This document shows, piece by piece, positions 16,561 to 25,940 of a stretch of 64,000 nt of DNA (position 1 is its first letter; each line of letters opens with the position of its first letter). This DNA comes from Chryseobacterium arthrosphaerae. Its GTDB lineage: Bacteria; Bacteroidota; Bacteroidia; Flavobacteriales; Weeksellaceae. The translations under genes were made by a program, and so were the position numbers. The DNA lies in assembly GCF_001684965.1 (NCBI RefSeq), contig NZ_MAYG01000023.1, positions 248,001 through 312,000 on the forward strand, given 5' to 3'. The notes under the pieces are model-generated. The model did no database searches. It was not told the origin of the DNA and saw nothing but the letters and a program-made list of their open reading frames with translations.

Positions 16561-16660
16561 AGAAACCTCATGGCTGTTCGGCTATGGAGAACTGCCTCCA
16601 ATGCTTCTTGCTGCAGCCCTTTTCATCCCCGGATTAATCCTGTATAACAAAAACAGATAA
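16538..16660 (+). pseudogene. C-terminal remnant of a membrane protein
   Basis: On the plus strand a short open frame ending at TAA 16658-16660 reads WLFGYGELPPMLLAAALFI and then a short Lys/Asn/Arg tail, a plausible last transmembrane helix. It is too short to be a whole gene and abuts the truncated LuxR-type gene head to head. It is probably the surviving 3' end of a gene cut by the same deletion; the exact left border is unknown. The parent family was not recognised. Confidence 0.4.
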
Positions 16661-16773
16661 CCGGGAATAGTATAGTCATAATCATGAAACTGGCTATACT
16701 TTAAAAGAATATAATGATCTGATATGAAAGGAATAAGGTAATTTTACCGCCCATTTTAAAAAAGAATAGAAGT

Positions 16774-17307
16774 ATGGATTTCGAAATTTTGAAACAACGG
16801 ATAGAAGATGCTGCAAAGAAAGCCTTTTTAGAAATGTATGAAAAACATGGCAGGGAAAAGATTTACAGCTTTGCATTGTACAGTGATGAAGGTGCAATGA
16901 CGGTGTGCCCTGCTGCCAATACTCTGGAGATGCTGGAAACGGCAGAGGATGATGATGCACTTTATTATAAATATGAACCGGCGGAATGGACCTATGAAAT
17001 GGAAGGAGCTGATGATGAGTTTAATGCAATAGGTACCCTGTTGAGAACTGAATTAGGCCGGCATGATGAGGACGATGAATGGTTTGAAGACTTCCAGGCC
17101 AGGTTGTACTCGGTATGTATTGAAGTATTGGAAAAACTTAAAAATGAAGACTTTTTCAGACAGATTACAGGTCAAGATATTTTCCTGATTTTTACCGTTT
17201 CAGATTATGAATTTGAGAAGCAGGATCTGAAAGATATCATTATCAGGCTCAATGATAATGAATATAAAAGTGAATATCTGGGGTGGATGGATACCTGGGG
17301 CAATTAA
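16774..17307 (+). CDS. DUF4303 family protein
   Basis: This 177-residue, strongly acidic cytosolic protein matches DUF4303 as I recall it. Features are an N-terminal helix, a FALYSDEGAMTVCPAANT strand region (about 36-53), a PAEWTYE motif (about 70), the conserved end DYEFEKQDL, and a Trp-containing tail. DUF4303 proteins occur in immunity-gene arrays of polymorphic toxin systems, but no function is proven. It opens a run of five plus-strand genes. It lies 113 bp after the membrane-protein remnant and has no visible toxin next to it. Confidence 0.72.
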   Translation: MDFEILKQRIEDAAKKAFLEMYEKHGREKIYSFALYSDEGAMTVCPAANTLEMLETAEDDDALYYKYEPAEWTYEMEGADDEFNAIGTLLRTELGRHDEDDEWFEDFQARLYSVCIEVLEKLKNEDFFRQITGQDIFLIFTVSDYEFEKQDLKDIIIRLNDNEYKSEYLGWMDTWGN

Positions 17308-17346
17308 AAGAATGAGAACATAAAAAGACACATTTAAATATATATT

Positions 17347-17550
17347 ATGAAGTTGGATAAAATAATTGTCTCAGATACCTCTCACCGAAGCGTTGATCCT
17401 TACGATCTTCCATTCCAATATTTCTGTAGTGAATCTCCGGAAGAAGGATTGGACGAAGAAAACATTCATGAAGATTCAGTCATCAGGTATTATGTTGATG
17501 ACGATTTCAGGCAGTATAAAATAAAACATTCTGATGATGGAAAATCTTAA
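17347..17550 (+). CDS. Small acidic hypothetical protein
   Basis: This 67-residue, Asp/Glu-rich protein has no signal or membrane segment and was not recognised. Its end overlaps the start of the next gene by about 14-17 nt, which supports a shared transcript and real translation. It follows the DUF4303 gene by 39 bp. It may be an immunity-type partner or a fragment of a larger protein; there is no direct evidence for either. Confidence 0.55.
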   Translation: MKLDKIIVSDTSHRSVDPYDLPFQYFCSESPEEGLDEENIHEDSVIRYYVDDDFRQYKIKHSDDGKS

Positions 17551-18082
17551 AAAACTTAATATTGAGCTTCAGCAATACCTGCAGACCATCGCCGGGAATC
17601 TTACCGGTGATCTTGTCCGTTTGCTTAAAGGAGAAAATATAGCATATCTTGAAAATAAAAACCTGTCAGACATTAAAGCTTTCTATTTTGAATATGAATT
17701 TGAATATCTGAATATCATCTGCTGGGGAGTAGATGCGGCGGGCAGAATGGCCACAAAAACAAAATCCCTTCCGGAGAAAACAGAAAATGCAGCCTGTGAA
17801 AACGAAAAATGGAGCGCTTTGATTCCTGAAAAAATATGGACTGAAGCTGCAGATTTTCAGGACCATTATGACGGCGATGATTTTGATGATATCCTGGATG
17901 AGTATGATGATGAAAAGTACCGGCTGTTTGAACAATGGTTCTTTGACTGCTGGAAAGAAGCAAAAGCGCAGACCTCAGTAATGATGGACGCCTATTTCTC
18001 TATTCATGATACGTACTTCAGAACAGACCTTAATACCCTCAAAACCATCAACGAAGATGAGATTGCCCAACGGTATCTATAA
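17534..18082 (+). CDS. Acidic hypothetical protein, immunity-like context
   Basis: This 182-residue cytosolic protein was not recognised. It starts with a helical region (MMENLKKLNIELQQYLQTI), has a FEYEFEYLNIICWGVDAAG strand pair around residues 53-71, and carries an acidic loop rich in Asp at about 115-128. The overall pattern, an acidic alpha/beta protein of 150-200 residues beside a DUF4303 gene, is what one sees in SUKH-like or related immunity proteins. No family motif could be confirmed. Met 1 or Met 2 (17534 or 17537) could be the start. Confidence 0.62.
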   Translation: MMENLKKLNIELQQYLQTIAGNLTGDLVRLLKGENIAYLENKNLSDIKAFYFEYEFEYLNIICWGVDAAGRMATKTKSLPEKTENAACENEKWSALIPEKIWTEAADFQDHYDGDDFDDILDEYDDEKYRLFEQWFFDCWKEAKAQTSVMMDAYFSIHDTYFRTDLNTLKTINEDEIAQRYL

Positions 18083-18129
18083 ATCAACGAATTCAATATA
18101 ACATTAAAACCTAAATTACATTTTATATT

Positions 18130-18609
18130 ATGAACAACTATCAATTTTATAAACAGGAAGGAAATCAATATATTTTTAAAAACCAGCCGGTATTTATAAC
18201 AGTGCTGTGCGTCATCTTTTTAATCATAGCAGGCTTTATCTTTAACAGTTCCAGAACGGTCAGTTTTATTATCATTGCGGTCGTGGCACTTATTATAGTC
18301 AATTTCTTTACCAAGAAGTTTATTATTGATATGGACAGGAAGACCATTACCGGAAAACATACCATTTTCGTTCCGGCAAGAACGTATGATATTAAGGATT
18401 TTACCAATTTCCATGTACTGGCTACAAAGTATCTTGGCTTCATTACTACCAATGTAATACTGTCTGTTTATTTTGAGGTCGACGGGAAAGAAAAACACCT
18501 GACCATTGGACAGGCGGTGACTCAGAGAGGAATACAGAAGATGGTGAATGAAACAGAGGATATTATGAAAATCAATGAGCAGGATCATGGACATAACAGA
18601 CCGCTATAA
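18130..18609 (+). CDS. Two-TM membrane protein, paralogue of the next gene
   Basis: This 159-residue protein has a short N-terminus with a Tyr/Phe-Lys-Gly-Asn pattern and two adjacent transmembrane helices at about 21-38 and 43-60. A cytosolic, probably beta-rich domain follows, starting FIIDMDRKTITGKHTIF. The next gene has the same layout, suggesting a duplicated pair. It overlaps that gene by 23 nt or more. It was not recognised as a named family. The position after the acidic proteins suggests the same transcript, with a 47-bp gap. Confidence 0.68.
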   Translation: MNNYQFYKQEGNQYIFKNQPVFITVLCVIFLIIAGFIFNSSRTVSFIIIAVVALIIVNFFTKKFIIDMDRKTITGKHTIFVPARTYDIKDFTNFHVLATKYLGFITTNVILSVYFEVDGKEKHLTIGQAVTQRGIQKMVNETEDIMKINEQDHGHNRPL

Positions 18610-19096
18610 ATTTGAAGAGAACGGCAGTGAAATAAGCTTCATGCCCAATTACAGTTTTCTTAGAACCTTAGTGTGGTGGCTTGCGCTGGGTATCATTATA
18701 ATTCCTGCGATCATTTACTGCTTTATCGATATCATATCGGGAAATGCTCTCAGAATTATTTTTGCAGTATGGGTGGTCTATATGGGATACCTGCTTTTCG
18801 ATCTCTTTTTCAGGATTCCCGTGAAGTATATTTTTGATAAATCAGAGAAATGTATTTACCGAAAATGGATACTCACCAGAAAGATTATGACTTTTGATGA
18901 AATGACCTATTCCTTCAATGATGAGTGGGGAGGATATTATTATGCAATTGGCAAAAAAAGGAATCTGTTTGTGAAAAGCTACAGGATCAGCAATTATTTC
19001 TCGGGCTCAAAAGCTTCCAACAGAAGAGAAGATGAGTATATAGAAAAAATCTTATGTCCGGTTCTGATTGCCGTTGGAATCCCTATGAATCAGTAG
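18587..19096 (+). CDS. Two-TM membrane protein
   Basis: This 169-residue protein repeats the plan of its upstream neighbour: a short N-terminus (DITDRYKFEENGSEISF), two membrane helices at about 27-48 and 54-76, and a C-terminal domain that starts YIFDKSEKCIYRKWI. I took the ATG at 18587 because it lines up with the neighbour's N-terminus. An in-frame ATG at 18575 adds four residues and is equally possible. It overlaps the preceding gene, so translation is probably coupled. The function is unknown. Confidence 0.65.
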   Translation: MDITDRYKFEENGSEISFMPNYSFLRTLVWWLALGIIIIPAIIYCFIDIISGNALRIIFAVWVVYMGYLLFDLFFRIPVKYIFDKSEKCIYRKWILTRKIMTFDEMTYSFNDEWGGYYYAIGKKRNLFVKSYRISNYFSGSKASNRREDEYIEKILCPVLIAVGIPMNQ

Positions 19097-19223
19097 GCAG
19101 AACAATAATAATGAAGGGTAGAAACTAAAACCATAAAAAATGGGAGTATAACCATGGCTCTTCCTTTGCCGGGATAGTACTCCAAAACAAAACTCCAACA
19201 TTGAATCACTCATTCAATAAAAG

Positions 19224-19256
19224 ACTGCGGGCTGTTTCGAAGAAACAGCCCGCAGT
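19224..19256 (-). terminator. Transketolase operon terminator
   Basis: A 15-bp GC-rich stem (19224-19238 with 19242-19256) is followed on the minus strand by CTTTTATT. It stands 20 bp past the stop of the C-terminal transketolase gene and may also stop plus-strand transcripts. Confidence 0.75.
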
Positions 19257-19275
19257 TATATGATTACACTAATGG

Positions 19276-20223
19276 TTAGTCAGCTAAAATTCTCTTCACA
19301 GCTTCTTTTACCGCTGCAGCATCAATCTTATACTTCTTCATCAGCTCAGCAGGCGTTGCAGATTCCCCGAAAGTATCGTTCACTGCTACAAATTCCTGTC
19401 TTGTAGGTCTTCTTCTTGCCAGCATTCCCGCTACAGATTCTCCTAAACCTCCAAGGTAGTTGTGCTCCTCAGCAGTTACGATTTTACCTGTTTTTTCAAC
19501 AGATTTTAAAATGATCTCTTCATCAAGAGGCTTGATCGTATGGATGTTGATCACTTCACACGAAATACCTTCTTTTTCAAGCTCATCAGCGGCTACAAGA
19601 GACTCCCATACAAGGTGACCTGTTGCAACAATCGTTACATCAGTACCTTCCTGAAGCATGATTCCTTTTCCGATTTCGAAAGGCATATCTTCAGGGATGA
19701 ATACAGGAACGGTAGGTCTTCCGAATCTTAAATATACAGGACCTTCGTGATCAGCAATAGCAATAGTAGCTGCTTTTGTCTGGTTGTAGTCACAAGGATT
19801 GATTACCGTCATTCCCGGAAGCATTTTCATCATACCGATATCTTCAAGAACCTGGTGCGTAGCTCCGTCTTCTCCTAAAGTAAGACCTGCGTGAGATGCA
19901 CAGATTTTTACATTTTTTCCTGAATAAGCGATAGACTGACGGATCTGATCGTATACTCTGGAAGTGGAAAAGTTAGCGAAAGTTCCTGTAAAAGGAATTT
20001 TTCCTGTAATGCTTAGACCTGCAGCAAGTCCCATCATGTTCGCTTCAGCAATACCTACCTGGAAGAATCTTTCAGGCGCTTTTTCAATGAATTTCTCCAT
20101 TTTCAAAGAACCGATAAGGTCTGCGCAAAGTGCTACTACATTGGGATTTTTATCAGCAAGTTCAGCCAATCCTGCTCCGAATCCTGAACGTGTGTCCTTT
20201 TTTTCTGTATATGTATATTTCAT
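19276..20223 (-). CDS. Transketolase, C-terminal subunit
   Basis: This 315-residue protein is the C-terminal half of a split transketolase: the pyrimidine-binding domain (about 5-170) and the transketolase C-domain (about 190-310). Motifs seen are [16 protein letters not shown], the [15 protein letters not shown] loop and [14 protein letters not shown]. With the N-terminal subunit 31 bp upstream it forms the thiamine-diphosphate enzyme that moves two-carbon units in the pentose phosphate pathway. The ATG at 20223 gives the normal start [14 protein letters not shown]; an upstream in-frame start would run back into the partner gene. The window also carries thiamine genes at its right end. Confidence 0.93.
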   Translation of the reverse strand: MKYTYTEKKDTRSGFGAGLAELADKNPNVVALCADLIGSLKMEKFIEKAPERFFQVGIAEANMMGLAAGLSITGKIPFTGTFANFSTSRVYDQIRQSIAYSGKNVKICASHAGLTLGEDGATHQVLEDIGMMKMLPGMTVINPCDYNQTKAATIAIADHEGPVYLRFGRPTVPVFIPEDMPFEIGKGIMLQEGTDVTIVATGHLVWESLVAADELEKEGISCEVINIHTIKPLDEEIILKSVEKTGKIVTAEEHNYLGGLGESVAGMLARRRPTRQEFVAVNDTFGESATPAELMKKYKIDAAAVKEAVKRILAD

Positions 20224-20254
20224 TTTTATTTTTATTAATCGATATTGTAAGATA

Positions 20255-21106
20255 TTAGTAATCTGCCGGAGCTTCCAGGTATAATTGTTTGAATGCTGTA
20301 TCCAGCTGCTCGTCGTTAGGAGCTTTTCCGTGCCATGCATGAGACCCCATCATATAATCTACTCCGTAACCCATCTCAGTGTGAAGGATAATGGCTACAG
20401 GCTTACCTTTTCCGGTTTCTGTCTTTGCTTTTTCAAGGATACCGATTACCGCTTCAAGATCGTTACCGTTTTTCTCTTCCAAAACGATCCATCCGAATGC
20501 TTCAAGTTTAGCATGAAGATTACCAAGGCTCAATACATCATCCGTATCTCCGTCGATCTGACGTCCGTTGTAGTCAATAGTAGAAATGATATTATCTACT
20601 TTTTTAGCAGCAGCGTACATGAAAGCTTCCCAAACCTGACCTTCCTGAAGTTCACCGTCTCCGTGAAGAGAGTAAACAAGAGACTGATCTCCGTCAAGTT
20701 TCTTACCCTGAGCTACTCCAAGAGCTACAGAAAGCCCCTGTCCAAGAGAACCTGAAGCGATTCTGATCCCTGGAAGACCTTCATGAGTAGTAGGGTGGCC
20801 CTGTAATCTTGAGTCTAATTTTCTGAAAGTTCTCAATTCATCTACCGGAAAGAAGTCGAATCTTGCCAAAGTAGAGTAATATACCGGAGAGATGTGTCCG
20901 TTTGATAAATAAAAATGATCTTCATTTTTCCCTTCCATAGTGAAAGGCAGTTTGTAGTTCATTACTTTACCGTAAAGCGCTGTGAAGTATTCCGTACATC
21001 CTAAACTTCCGCCCGGGTGTCCTGAATTTACAGCGTGAACCATTCTTAAAATGTCTCTTCTGATCTGCGTAGTAAGAGATTTTAACTCTTCAATACTTTT
21101 ACTCAT
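20255..21106 (-). CDS. Transketolase, N-terminal subunit
   Basis: This 283-residue protein is the thiamine-diphosphate-binding half of transketolase. Visible features are the substrate His region ([11 protein letters not shown]), [13 protein letters not shown], the cofactor-binding [14 protein letters not shown], and the metal ligand region [11 protein letters not shown] used the ATG at 21106, which gives the typical opening [21 protein letters not shown] minus-strand promoter lies just upstream. It is co-transcribed with the C-terminal subunit. Split transketolases are common in bacteria and archaea, so the split by itself is not a mutation. Confidence 0.94.
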   Translation of the reverse strand: MSKSIEELKSLTTQIRRDILRMVHAVNSGHPGGSLGCTEYFTALYGKVMNYKLPFTMEGKNEDHFYLSNGHISPVYYSTLARFDFFPVDELRTFRKLDSRLQGHPTTHEGLPGIRIASGSLGQGLSVALGVAQGKKLDGDQSLVYSLHGDGELQEGQVWEAFMYAAAKKVDNIISTIDYNGRQIDGDTDDVLSLGNLHAKLEAFGWIVLEEKNGNDLEAVIGILEKAKTETGKGKPVAIILHTEMGYGVDYMMGSHAWHGKAPNDEQLDTAFKQLYLEAPADY

Positions 21107-21127
21107 TATATCTGATTTATTTGCACG

Positions 21128-21159
21128 CAAATTTACACTTTTTTAATGGCTTACGGAAA
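21128..21159 (-). promoter_or_regulatory. Putative transketolase operon promoter
   Basis: On the minus strand TAAATTTG (21128-21135) is an exact -7 match, with TTTC (21156-21159) 20 bp upstream. The 5' UTR would be about 15 nt before the ATG at 21106. Confidence 0.5.
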
Positions 21160-21162
21160 TAC

Positions 21163-21191
21163 AAAATCCGGATCTGAAAAACCCGGATTTT
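21163..21191 (-). terminator. Terminator after the 173-residue secreted protein gene
   Basis: AAAATCCGG (21163-21171) pairs with CCGGATTTT (21183-21191). On the minus strand it is followed by TGTATTT, so it suits the gene ending at 21217. It overlaps the -33 side of the transketolase promoter. Confidence 0.6.
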
Positions 21192-21216
21192 TATTTATTT
21201 GAATATTTGAATGCTT

Positions 21217-21738
21217 TTAGCAGCCTTCATTGATGTAAACTGTGATTTCAGTAACAATATTATTGGTTAATTTAAAAATCAGTTGAGTTCCCGCATCATC
21301 ATCTTCCAATGTGAAATATCCCGCCTGTTTAAGAGATTTTCCCGTCTGCTCATCATAGGAAGGATTTACATTGAAGTGAGGATAATTTCTGTAAGCATTG
21401 ATCAGCTCATCCTTTGTATTCCCGATTCCCATACCGCTTTTGGTCTTAAACTTTTTACTGGTAGTCGTCATTCCTGTGATCACAATACCGTCCGGATTTG
21501 CTTCTCCGCCGTATCCGCTGTAAAGCTGTATACCAATCAGTTCGCCATTGTATTTTACATTATTTTTTTTATCTCCGTCTGTTACTTTCAGCGGTGTACC
21601 GGCTATTTTTTCAGCCTCCTTTTTATCCATGAAAATTTTGTACGGCCCGATTCTTAAAGTGGATAATTCAAAGTTTTCCTGTGCATTCATAAAGCCGAAT
21701 GCCAGAATCAATACAAAAAATGAAATAATTTTTTTCAT
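21217..21738 (-). CDS. Secreted hypothetical protein
   Basis: This 173-residue protein starts with a clear signal peptide (MKKIISFFVLILAFGFMNAQ) cut near residue 20. The mature part begins ENFELSTLRIG and contains a GMGIGNTKDELINAYRNYP segment. That segment recalls the small secreted domains in which a short repeat scores periodic sequence change (GxGxxxxxVxxxYG), but no named family was secured. It ends in a Cys. The ATG at 21738 was chosen because the signal peptide begins there, and the longer frame would add a non-signal N-terminus. It is a single gene with its own terminator. Confidence 0.75.
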   Translation of the reverse strand: MKKIISFFVLILAFGFMNAQENFELSTLRIGPYKIFMDKKEAEKIAGTPLKVTDGDKKNNVKYNGELIGIQLYSGYGGEANPDGIVITGMTTTSKKFKTKSGMGIGNTKDELINAYRNYPHFNVNPSYDEQTGKSLKQAGYFTLEDDDAGTQLIFKLTNNIVTEITVYINEGC

Positions 21739-21917
21739 AATCTTTACTTCCCGTTCTTTATTTGATAAGTTATTATTGCCTTCAAAGATAATCAAAATAG
21801 AGGATTGATGCAGGTTAAATGCAACCGGACAGATGAAAATAAAACAGAATGCACTTTGATCTATGAATCCTTATAGAATTGTTGTTTTGTGGCTTTTGTA
21901 AAATAATGTTTATATTT

Positions 21918-21949
21918 TTTGTTGATTTGTATATATTTAGCTAATTTTA
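21918..21949 (+). promoter_or_regulatory. Putative metalloprotease promoter
   Basis: TTTG (21918-21921), a 20-bp spacer and TAATTTTA (21942-21949, one change from TAnnTTTG) precede the ATG at 21972. Confidence 0.55.
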
Positions 21950-21971
21950 TAAAAAATCAACACCATAAAAT

Positions 21972-24209
21972 ATGAAAATTAAACATTTATCCTATCTGGG
22001 GGTATTTATTTTATCCATTTCCCTGGGAAAGGCACAGGATTTTTTTACTGTAGTCAGTAAAAGATCTATTAAAGCAGAAACCGGAAAGAGAACAGTACAG
22101 CCTGAAAAATTTGTGACCTACACACTGGATGTGGCTGGAATGAAAAATTACTTTAACTCCGTTCCTGAACTGAAAGATACGGATCGTAAAGACAACGCAC
22201 CGATGATTATCTTACCGATGCCTGACGGCTCGAAAGCCAGATTCCGGATCTGGAAATCTTCTGTAATGGCTCCGAAACTGGCAAGTCAATTTCCTCAAAT
22301 TGTAACCCTGACAGGGCAGGGTATAGATGACCGGTATGCCACTATAAAACTGGACTTAACGGAATTGGGATTCCATGCCCAGATAAAATCTGTGGTTACA
22401 GGAGATACCTATATAGATCCGTATGCAAAAAATAATATCAATGATTATATCATTTATAAAAAAGGGGATTTAATTGACAAAAATCCGAGAATTTGTGAAA
22501 CAAAAGACGAGGAACTGCCTCTTGAAAAAAAAAGCACAGAAAAAACCGTTACTCCAAGCGTAGGAACTCAGATTAGGATTTTCCGCTTTGCCGTAGCCTG
22601 TACGGGTGAGTATGCAAAAGCAGCAACAGGTTCGCCTACTCCTACTGTGGCTCAGACTTTATCAGCTATTGTAACAACAGTAAACAGAGTAAACGGAGTA
22701 TATGAGCAGGAAGTAGCTTCCAGACTGATATTGGTTGACAATGAAACCAGTATTATATTTACAGATCCTGCTACAGATCCTTTTAATGGAAATAATAATG
22801 CAAACACCTTAATCAGTGAAAGCCAGACCCAGATCACAGCCCTGATCGGGACAGCCAATTTTGATATAGGCCACACTTTCAGTACGGGTGGCGGTGGATT
22901 GGCAGGATTAGGGGTGATCTGCAGCAATTCCCAGAAAGCAAGAGGAATTACCGGCTCTCCTAATCCGGTGGGTGATCCCTATGACATTGATTATGTAGCC
23001 CATGAAGTGGGGCACCAGTTTGGGGGACCACATACCTTTAATGCGATCACCGGAAACTGTAACGGAAATCGTAGCGGTGCTAATGCTGTAGAACCGGGAA
23101 GTGGAATTACCATTATGGCATATGCAGGAATCTGTTTAAGTACAAATAACCTGGCGAACAATAGTATTCCCATCTTCCATACCCGCTCATTCCAGTCTAT
23201 TACATCGAAAGTACAATCAACAACCTGCCAGGTGACAACACCTTCTTCAAATACCGCTCCTGTTGTGAATGCAGGAAGTGACTATACTATTCCTAAAGGA
23301 ACACCATTTAAGCTGACAGGTTCTGCAACTGATGCAGACAATGATCCGCTTACCTTCTGCTGGGAACAAAATGATGCCGGCGGATCGGATGCCGGAGACT
23401 GGAATGCGCCTGCAGGAACTGCTCCGCTATTCAGAACCTTTATGCCGGTAACCGATTCTTACCGATATTTTCCTAAAATTACCGATATCATCAATGGTAC
23501 GGTTACCAAAGGCGAAATTCTGCCGTCTTATGGAAGAAGCATGGAATTCAGACTGACGGTAAGAGATAACAATTCCGGTTGTGCGGGAGTTGCTAATGAT
23601 GATGCATCTATCACTGTTGATGGTAACTCCGGGCCGTTTAAAGTTACAGCACCGGCTACAGCGGTAAGCTGGCTGGGCAACACTACACAAACCATCACAT
23701 GGGATGTGGCCAATACAACTGCTGCTCCGGTAAACTGCGCCAATGTAAGCATCTATCTTTCCACAGATGGTGGGTTCACTTATCCTATTACGATCCTGGA
23801 TTCTACTCCGAATGACGGCTCAGAAGTCATTACCCTTCCTAATGTCAACACATCACAGGCAAGAATTATGGTGGCTGGAGCTGGAAATGTTTTCTTTAAT
23901 ATCAACCCTGTCAATTTCACAATCAATGAAAACCTGGCTGTAAATGAAGTGGCCGGAAATAAAGATGCATTTGCTGTATATCCCAACCCGAGCAGAGGTT
24001 TACTGAATATTAAGTTCACCAACTCAAATGATGCATTTGATATTATGGTATATGATGTAAGCGGAAAACTGGTATTTGGTAAAACGGATAATAAATCAGG
24101 CCGTGATCATATAGCAACTTTTAACCTTGAGCAACTGGTAAAAGGAGATTATATCATCAGAATCAAAACAAAAAACTTTGAGAAAACTGTAAAATGGATT
24201 AAGGAATAA
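21972..24209 (+). CDS. Secreted reprolysin-type zinc metalloprotease with T9SS sorting domain
   Basis: This 745-residue exported protease has a signal peptide (1-21, ending SLGKAQ) and a propeptide-like region of about 180 residues. Its metzincin catalytic domain carries HEVGHQFGGPH at 344-354, where the three histidines bind zinc and Glu 345 is catalytic. The Met-turn is probably ITIMAYAG. Ig-like or fibronectin-like domains follow from about residue 420. The last 75 residues (AVYPNPSRGLLNIKF to the end VKWIKE) are a type IX secretion sorting domain. The protein should be surface-attached or released. It has its own promoter and terminator. Confidence 0.93.
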   Translation: MKIKHLSYLGVFILSISLGKAQDFFTVVSKRSIKAETGKRTVQPEKFVTYTLDVAGMKNYFNSVPELKDTDRKDNAPMIILPMPDGSKARFRIWKSSVMAPKLASQFPQIVTLTGQGIDDRYATIKLDLTELGFHAQIKSVVTGDTYIDPYAKNNINDYIIYKKGDLIDKNPRICETKDEELPLEKKSTEKTVTPSVGTQIRIFRFAVACTGEYAKAATGSPTPTVAQTLSAIVTTVNRVNGVYEQEVASRLILVDNETSIIFTDPATDPFNGNNNANTLISESQTQITALIGTANFDIGHTFSTGGGGLAGLGVICSNSQKARGITGSPNPVGDPYDIDYVAHEVGHQFGGPHTFNAITGNCNGNRSGANAVEPGSGITIMAYAGICLSTNNLANNSIPIFHTRSFQSITSKVQSTTCQVTTPSSNTAPVVNAGSDYTIPKGTPFKLTGSATDADNDPLTFCWEQNDAGGSDAGDWNAPAGTAPLFRTFMPVTDSYRYFPKITDIINGTVTKGEILPSYGRSMEFRLTVRDNNSGCAGVANDDASITVDGNSGPFKVTAPATAVSWLGNTTQTITWDVANTTAAPVNCANVSIYLSTDGGFTYPITILDSTPNDGSEVITLPNVNTSQARIMVAGAGNVFFNINPVNFTINENLAVNEVAGNKDAFAVYPNPSRGLLNIKFTNSNDAFDIMVYDVSGKLVFGKTDNKSGRDHIATFNLEQLVKGDYIIRIKTKNFEKTVKWIKE

Positions 24210-24240
24210 AAGACTTCAATCCTTTAACCTGATAAAATAT

Positions 24241-24277
24241 AAAAAGGCTGTTTTCGTACATGGAAAACAGCCTTTTT
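24241..24277. terminator. Bidirectional terminator, metalloprotease / symporter
   Basis: AAAAAGGCTGTTTTC (24241-24255) pairs exactly with 24263-24277, with T runs available in both directions between the convergent genes. Confidence 0.85.
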
Positions 24278-24357
24278 AATTGGATATTGTTCTGTATAAG
24301 CGAGTTTTAGCCCATTGAAATCGATTGGTTTAATCTAAAATCTATAATAAATATCAA

Positions 24358-25920
24358 TTAAACAACTCTTAAGTATTGTTTATCCTTTACCAGCCAAAGG
24401 CCGATAAATGTCAGCAAGCCGTTGAGAACAATCAGTTCCACACCGATTCTGTAATCCGTATAGTTCGTTACCGCCATATTGATCAGATAGGTAAGAACAG
24501 GGGCCAGAATAGTCACCATAAGAATGGAATACTTTCTTGAAATTTTAAATTTGGTAAAGATCCCGAAAGCAAACAGCCCTAAAAGCGGTCCGTAAGTATA
24601 ACCGGCAACTTCCATGATCAGATAAACGATAGATTTGTCATTTAAAGCCTTGAAAACCATGATCAGTAAGAAGAAAACGACCGTGAAAGTCAAATGCACC
24701 TTCATACGCAGCCGTTTCTTTTCTTTTTCTGTTTTGGTCTTATCTTCATTAAGGTTTAATAAGTCTACGCAGTACGAACTTGTAACAGCCGTTAAAGCTC
24801 CGTCAGCAGAAGGGAATAACGCAGAAATCAATCCGATGATGAAAATAATCGAAATAGTCATCGGGAAATATCCCTGAAGAGACAGGGCAGGGAAAAGATC
24901 GTCACCCATAATATTTTTGATATTGCCCGAAGCATCTTTAAATCCGAAAATATTGCTTACTGTTTCTCCATTACCTGTTGTTCCGTATTCCGCACCGTTC
25001 TGCAGGGCAAAAAGATACAGCAAGCCGCCAAGAAATAAGAAGGCAAGATTTACCAGAAGAAGCGTTCCTGCAAAAGTCAGCATATTTTTCTTCGAATTCT
25101 TAAGATTATCAACAGAAATATTTTTCTGCATCATTTCCTGATCTAATCCCGTCATGGCAATGGTAATAAAAATACCGCCCAAAATGGTTTTCAGGAAAAA
25201 TGTTTTTGAATTGGGATCAAAATTGATAAAATGTGTATAGTTTTTCTGCTCCAGAATTGTGTAAGCCTCACCGAATGATAAATTCAGGTTTGATAAAATA
25301 TAAACAATACATGCTACAAGACTGATGATCATAAAAGAGGTCTGTAAAGTATCAGTGATCACAATGGTCTTTACGCCCCCCTCAAAAGTGTAGAGAAGTA
25401 CCATCAGTAAAAGGACCATAGACGTTACCCAAAAAGGAACACCAAGACCTTCCAGCAGGAATATCTGTAATACATTGACCACAAGGTACAGCCTTGCCGT
25501 AGCCCCTATCGCTCTGGAAATAATAAAGAATATCGAACCGATCTTATGGGCTTCCACATTGAATCTTTTTCCCAGATAGGTATAGATGGAGGTCAGATTC
25601 ATCTTATAGTACAATGGCAGCAATATGGCAGCCACTATAAAATATCCGATGAAAAAGCCGATCACCATCATATAATATTCAAAGCCACCGTAGATGTATT
25701 CTGAGCCGGTCATTTTACCCACAGTTCCCGGAACAGAAATAAAGGTAACCCCGCTTAAGCTGGTTCCGATCATCCCGAATGCAACGAGCCACCATTTACT
25801 TTTTTTATTTCCGATAAAAAATGACTGGTTATCAGAATTCCGGCTGGTGAAATAAGAGATCACCAAAAGACCTACAAAGTAGACAAATACAAATAGCAAA
25901 AGGACTGTTCCTGGATTCAT
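24358..25920 (-). CDS. Sodium:solute symporter (SSS family)
   Basis: This 520-residue integral membrane protein has about 13 hydrophobic segments and the SSS/SLC5 hallmarks. These are the unwound first core helix with GMIGTSLSGVTFISVPG (about 53-69), SIYTYLGKRFN (about 111-121), FEGGVKTIVITDTLQ (about 173-187), and the late LFPSADGALTAVTSSYCVDL region. It should use the sodium gradient to import a small solute; the substrate cannot be read from sequence. A TATATTTG -7 box lies upstream on the minus strand. It is not in an operon. Confidence 0.9.
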   Translation of the reverse strand: MNPGTVLLLFVFVYFVGLLVISYFTSRNSDNQSFFIGNKKSKWWLVAFGMIGTSLSGVTFISVPGTVGKMTGSEYIYGGFEYYMMVIGFFIGYFIVAAILLPLYYKMNLTSIYTYLGKRFNVEAHKIGSIFFIISRAIGATARLYLVVNVLQIFLLEGLGVPFWVTSMVLLLMVLLYTFEGGVKTIVITDTLQTSFMIISLVACIVYILSNLNLSFGEAYTILEQKNYTHFINFDPNSKTFFLKTILGGIFITIAMTGLDQEMMQKNISVDNLKNSKKNMLTFAGTLLLVNLAFLFLGGLLYLFALQNGAEYGTTGNGETVSNIFGFKDASGNIKNIMGDDLFPALSLQGYFPMTISIIFIIGLISALFPSADGALTAVTSSYCVDLLNLNEDKTKTEKEKKRLRMKVHLTFTVVFFLLIMVFKALNDKSIVYLIMEVAGYTYGPLLGLFAFGIFTKFKISRKYSILMVTILAPVLTYLINMAVTNYTDYRIGVELIVLNGLLTFIGLWLVKDKQYLRVV

Positions 25921-25940
25921 GCTTATATTTTAAATTTCAG

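Noticed and set aside
20224..20340. N-terminal extension of the C-terminal transketolase subunit
   Set aside because: It runs into the partner gene's end; [14 protein letters not shown] is the normal start.
24600..25141. Plus-strand open frames opposite the symporter gene
   Set aside because: They are antisense shadows of a membrane protein gene.
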